A DNA stretch of 7,806 nucleotides, from assembly GCA_964551645.1 (NCBI GenBank), contig CAZKDV010000104.1, positions 1-7,806 of the forward strand. The letters are read 5' to 3'. A program made the position numbers and the translations under genes. The notes beneath the pieces are model-generated. The model worked only from the letters and a program-made list of their open reading frames with translations, was not told the DNA's origin and ran no database searches. Of the stretch, positions 5,660 through 7,806 are shown in pieces. Position 1 is the stretch's first letter; each line of letters opens with the position of its first letter. The DNA is from CAZKDV01 sp964551645 (lineage in GTDB: Bacteria; Bacteroidota; Bacteroidia; Bacteroidales; DTU049).

Positions 5660-7081
5660 TTATATAGGTGCTGTAAATTGCAATGATATTGTCCACTCAT
5701 TGCGGATATTTCTTGAAACATCAAATCGATATGTGCTATTGTAGTAGGTAACAAAATCAATACCTATGCCATAACCCAATAGAGCAGTATTGCTTAAAGG
5801 ATTGTTTGCATAATAGTATTTATCCCATACATAAGCAAAATCAGTATGCACATTAAGATAAAAAGCATAAGGTATAGTGTTGAATTTTGTCCAAGGAATA
5901 AACTTTATATTTTTAATATTTGGTTTGACAATATTATATTTAATATTTGATTTGATAAGAGCAAAGTTTTGTCCATCAATAACATAATTCTCATATCCTC
6001 TTAGATAATCTCTGCCGTATCCCAAAGCTTTATTAAATAAGAACGATTTGTTTTTATCAAATCTTAATTGTGTAGTCATACCGCAAGCATAATATAAACT
6101 TTCGTGAATTTTCCAATATTTTCTCAAATTTGAATAAACTTGTAAAGTAGAAACATTGTTATTTGACAAAATAGGCAAACCTCTTTTTGATACTTCTATG
6201 TCAAAATAATGTCCTTCGAGTGGATAATGCTTGTAATCACGATAGTCATGTTTCAAAAAATATGAAAATGTAAAATATGAAGTTGATTTATTTACATTTT
6301 CAATAAATAGCGATTGCAGATTAAATAGAGTGTCAGAAATCCATAAATTATTAAATTGTAATCTTAATATATGTGATTTAAAAATACCTTGTCTTTGCAT
6401 TAAAGCTAATTGTAAAAATATGTTTTCAAATATATGCTCATTATCTGCTTTTAACCAAATTGGGTGATTGTCAATAGAATTGTATATGATATTATGCTCT
6501 CTCACATAGTTGGCAGAAAATCCTAATCCAATGTTTTGTTTTGAGTTCATATTCGGAATTTGATACACAATATTATATTGTTCATTAAATCCTGTTTGAG
6601 CACCAATTGATAGTGTTTCGTTTCGTCCTCTGAAATTTTCAACCAATAAAGACATTCCGTAACTTAGTTTTTCTAAATTTTTGTTTTTCCACCATTCATT
6701 AATATTCCTTTCTTCAATTAAAGTAATCGGCATGGGCCATATATACCATCTTTCGGCAATCTTTATGATAATCTTTACATTATTAAAGTTTTTTTCAGAA
6801 TTAATGATTTTGTAATCAATATTTACGAAATGAAACAAAGATAAATTCATCAGGTTTTTCTCGCTTTGTTTTATCTTTTCAACTAATTCGTGCCAACATA
6901 ATGAATCGCCTTTATGTATATCTAACTCTCTTTGAATTATCCTTTCTTTTGTTATTGAATTGCCTTCAATAGCAATATCTGTTACAATATATTTTTTAGT
7001 AGTATCAATAGGAGTAGAATTTGCAAAACAAAAAAAAGTAGAAGATAATAGTAAAATACTAAAAAATAACTTCCTATTCAT
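5660..7081 (-). CDS. Single-POTRA Omp85-superfamily outer-membrane barrel protein
   Basis: This 473-residue protein starts with a Sec signal peptide (hydrophobic core about 4-20, likely cleavage after FCFA or FANS). There is no lipobox, so it is not a lipoprotein. One POTRA-like domain follows at about 30-110 (YIVTDIAIEGNSIT start, then an amphipathic helix and LFHFVNIDY). From about 115 to the end, aromatic-rich alternating strands give enough length for a 16-strand barrel. LRGY at 360-363 is the loop-6 (V/L)RG(F/Y) motif of BamA/TamA-type Omp85 proteins. BamA itself has five POTRA domains and is much longer, so this is not the main assembly factor. It may insert or translocate a specific outer-membrane client, but the substrate is unknown. 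Its ATG directly follows the stop of the CBS-domain gene with no base between, so the two are probably co-expressed. Confidence 0.82.
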   Translation of the reverse strand: MNRKLFFSILLLSSTFFCFANSTPIDTTKKYIVTDIAIEGNSITKERIIQRELDIHKGDSLCWHELVEKIKQSEKNLMNLSLFHFVNIDYKIINSEKNFNNVKIIIKIAERWYIWPMPITLIEERNINEWWKNKNLEKLSYGMSLLVENFRGRNETLSIGAQTGFNEQYNIVYQIPNMNSKQNIGLGFSANYVREHNIIYNSIDNHPIWLKADNEHIFENIFLQLALMQRQGIFKSHILRLQFNNLWISDTLFNLQSLFIENVNKSTSYFTFSYFLKHDYRDYKHYPLEGHYFDIEVSKRGLPILSNNNVSTLQVYSNLRKYWKIHESLYYACGMTTQLRFDKNKSFLFNKALGYGRDYLRGYENYVIDGQNFALIKSNIKYNIVKPNIKNIKFIPWTKFNTIPYAFYLNVHTDFAYVWDKYYYANNPLSNTALLGYGIGIDFVTYYNSTYRFDVSRNIRNEWTISLQFTAPI

Positions 7082-7738
7082 CTATAAATTAAGATATTGC
7101 ATAAGTAATTCGTAGCGTTCTTGCAACAATTCATATTGTTCATTAAAGCCATAAGAGGCAACTATTGTGTATTCATATCTTTCAAGAGTTTGTATGACAG
7201 AAGTAACATCAACTTTATCAAGTTTTAGGCTTAATATCATTACAGTTGAATCGGGGATAGTGTATGCAGAAAAATGTAAAACTTTACAATCATTTGATTC
7301 TATAAGTTGAACTATACGCGATAAATAATAATCATTTTCATGTAGTTCAATTTCAATAATTGCTCCCGGATTGTTTAATGACATGCTATATACTGTTTCA
7401 CGCAATAAATCATTAACTTCAATATATCCAAGATAATGATTTTTGTTAGAAATAACAGGTACGAGAGTTAATTTGTATTCGTAAATAATTCTTAATATAT
7501 CAAATAAATGATCATCTGCTTGAATTGCAACTATATTGGTGCTTAGTTTATATGTTCCTATTGCTTCGTTTAAATCGTTATCGAATAAATCGCTTTCAGA
7601 TATAATGCCTAAACAATTTTTATCGTTTACTATTGGCAAATGGCTAACTTTAGCATCTTCCATAAACCCAAGAACTTCATGCCCAATATGCGATGTTTTG
7701 ACAGGATTAATGGTATTGCGAATTATGTGTTTAATCAT
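7082..7738 (-). CDS. CBS-pair protein with C-terminal ACT-like domain
   Basis: This 218-residue soluble protein has no signal peptide or membrane segment. Two CBS motifs form a Bateman pair: CBS1 about 5-55 (SHLPIVND then LGIISESDL) and CBS2 about 65-115 (TLVPVIS then LGYIEVNDLL). Residues about 126-196 have the alternating strand-helix pattern of an ACT-like domain, beginning GAIIEIELHEND. A Tyr/Leu/Glu-rich helix closes the protein. CBS pairs usually bind adenine nucleotides (AMP, ATP, S-adenosylmethionine, c-di-AMP) and ACT domains often bind amino acids, so a sensor role is inferred; the ligand and target are unknown. No catalytic domain is attached. The start is the ATG complementary to 7736-7738, with no Shine-Dalgarno sequence. 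It is the first gene of a two-gene unit with the barrel protein: TAG is followed at once by the next ATG. Confidence 0.85.
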   Translation of the reverse strand: MIKHIIRNTINPVKTSHIGHEVLGFMEDAKVSHLPIVNDKNCLGIISESDLFDNDLNEAIGTYKLSTNIVAIQADDHLFDILRIIYEYKLTLVPVISNKNHYLGYIEVNDLLRETVYSMSLNNPGAIIEIELHENDYYLSRIVQLIESNDCKVLHFSAYTIPDSTVMILSLKLDKVDVTSVIQTLERYEYTIVASYGFNEQYELLQERYELLMQYLNL

Positions 7739-7752
7739 ATTTAATTTTAATG

Positions 7753-7790
7753 TGTATCGTCCTAAATAACCGTTACAGGTTTTCGATACA
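7753..7790. repeat. Inverted repeat bracketing the CBS/barrel promoter candidate
   Basis: TGTATCG (7753-7759) and CGATACA (7784-7790) are perfect 7-base inverted arms separated by 24 bases, with arm centres 31 bases apart (about three helical turns). One arm overlaps the TTTG box and the other lies just past the downstream box. It could be an operator or the base of an RNA hairpin; CCT/AGG and TAA/TTA pairs inside could extend the fold. Confidence 0.4.
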
Positions 7791-7792
7791 AA
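7761..7792 (-). promoter_or_regulatory. Weak candidate promoter for the CBS/barrel unit
   Basis: On the minus strand TTTG (complement of 7789-7792) is followed after 20 bases by TATTTAGG (complement of 7761-7768). The spacing fits the Bacteroidota pattern and the upstream box is exact, but the downstream box matches only four of six conserved bases. Confidence 0.3.
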
Positions 7793-7806
7793 ATTAATAG
7801 ATTTAT

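Noticed and set aside
7536..7769. Plus-strand open frame over the CBS gene start
   Set aside because: It is antisense to the conserved CBS1 domain and has no start signal or family match.
1..7806. Mobile element, CRISPR array, defence or biosynthetic system
   Set aside because: No transposase, integrase, terminal repeats, spaced repeats, tRNA or clustered unknown genes are visible. All complete genes belong to known families.

Overview
The window looks like chromosomal DNA of an AT-rich member of the Bacteroidota, most likely the Bacteroidales. It has a V-type (not F-type) ATPase operon in the D-I-K order usual for that group. Candidate promoters resemble the Bacteroidota TTTG / TAnnTTTG signal, several genes lack a Shine-Dalgarno sequence, and the protein sequences (L28, UbiD family, Tpx, single-POTRA barrel) look Bacteroidota-like. 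A run of 38 N's shows this is a draft assembly.

Layout. (1) Positions 1-2679, plus strand: the 3' end of a V-type ATPase operon. It holds the C-terminal part of rotor subunit D, complete membrane stator subunit I and proteolipid subunit K. D/I and I/K each overlap by ATGA and each start has a clear Shine-Dalgarno sequence. The first codons of K fall in the N run, and the bases just before it (AGATCGGA) match the start of the common Illumina adapter. (2) Positions 2680-3075: rpmB (ribosomal protein L28) as a single gene with a strong intrinsic terminator. (3) Positions 3022-4914, minus strand: a UbiD-family prenylated-FMN decarboxylase convergent with rpmB; its last codons form the other strand of the rpmB terminator. 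(4) Positions 4915-5473: a short divergent region with a good promoter candidate, then tpx (thiol peroxidase). (5) Positions 5474-5659: no gene seen, one weak hairpin. (6) Positions 5660-7738, minus strand: a two-gene unit. A CBS-pair protein with an ACT-like C-terminus is followed with no intervening base by a secreted single-POTRA Omp85-type outer-membrane barrel protein. (7) Positions 7739-7806: upstream region of that unit, with a weak promoter candidate bracketed by an inverted repeat.

How the genes work together. D, I and K are parts of one rotary ion-translocating ATPase. The proteolipid keeps every residue that binds Na+ in the Enterococcus hirae enzyme, so a sodium-coupled machine is predicted. 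The other genes are housekeeping or stress functions without an obvious shared pathway, except the CBS/barrel pair, whose zero-base junction suggests coupled expression. I found no mobile element, CRISPR array, defence system, tRNA or rRNA, and nothing that amounts to a clearly new system. The points most worth a second look are the sodium signature, the CBS/barrel pairing and the adapter-like assembly scar.
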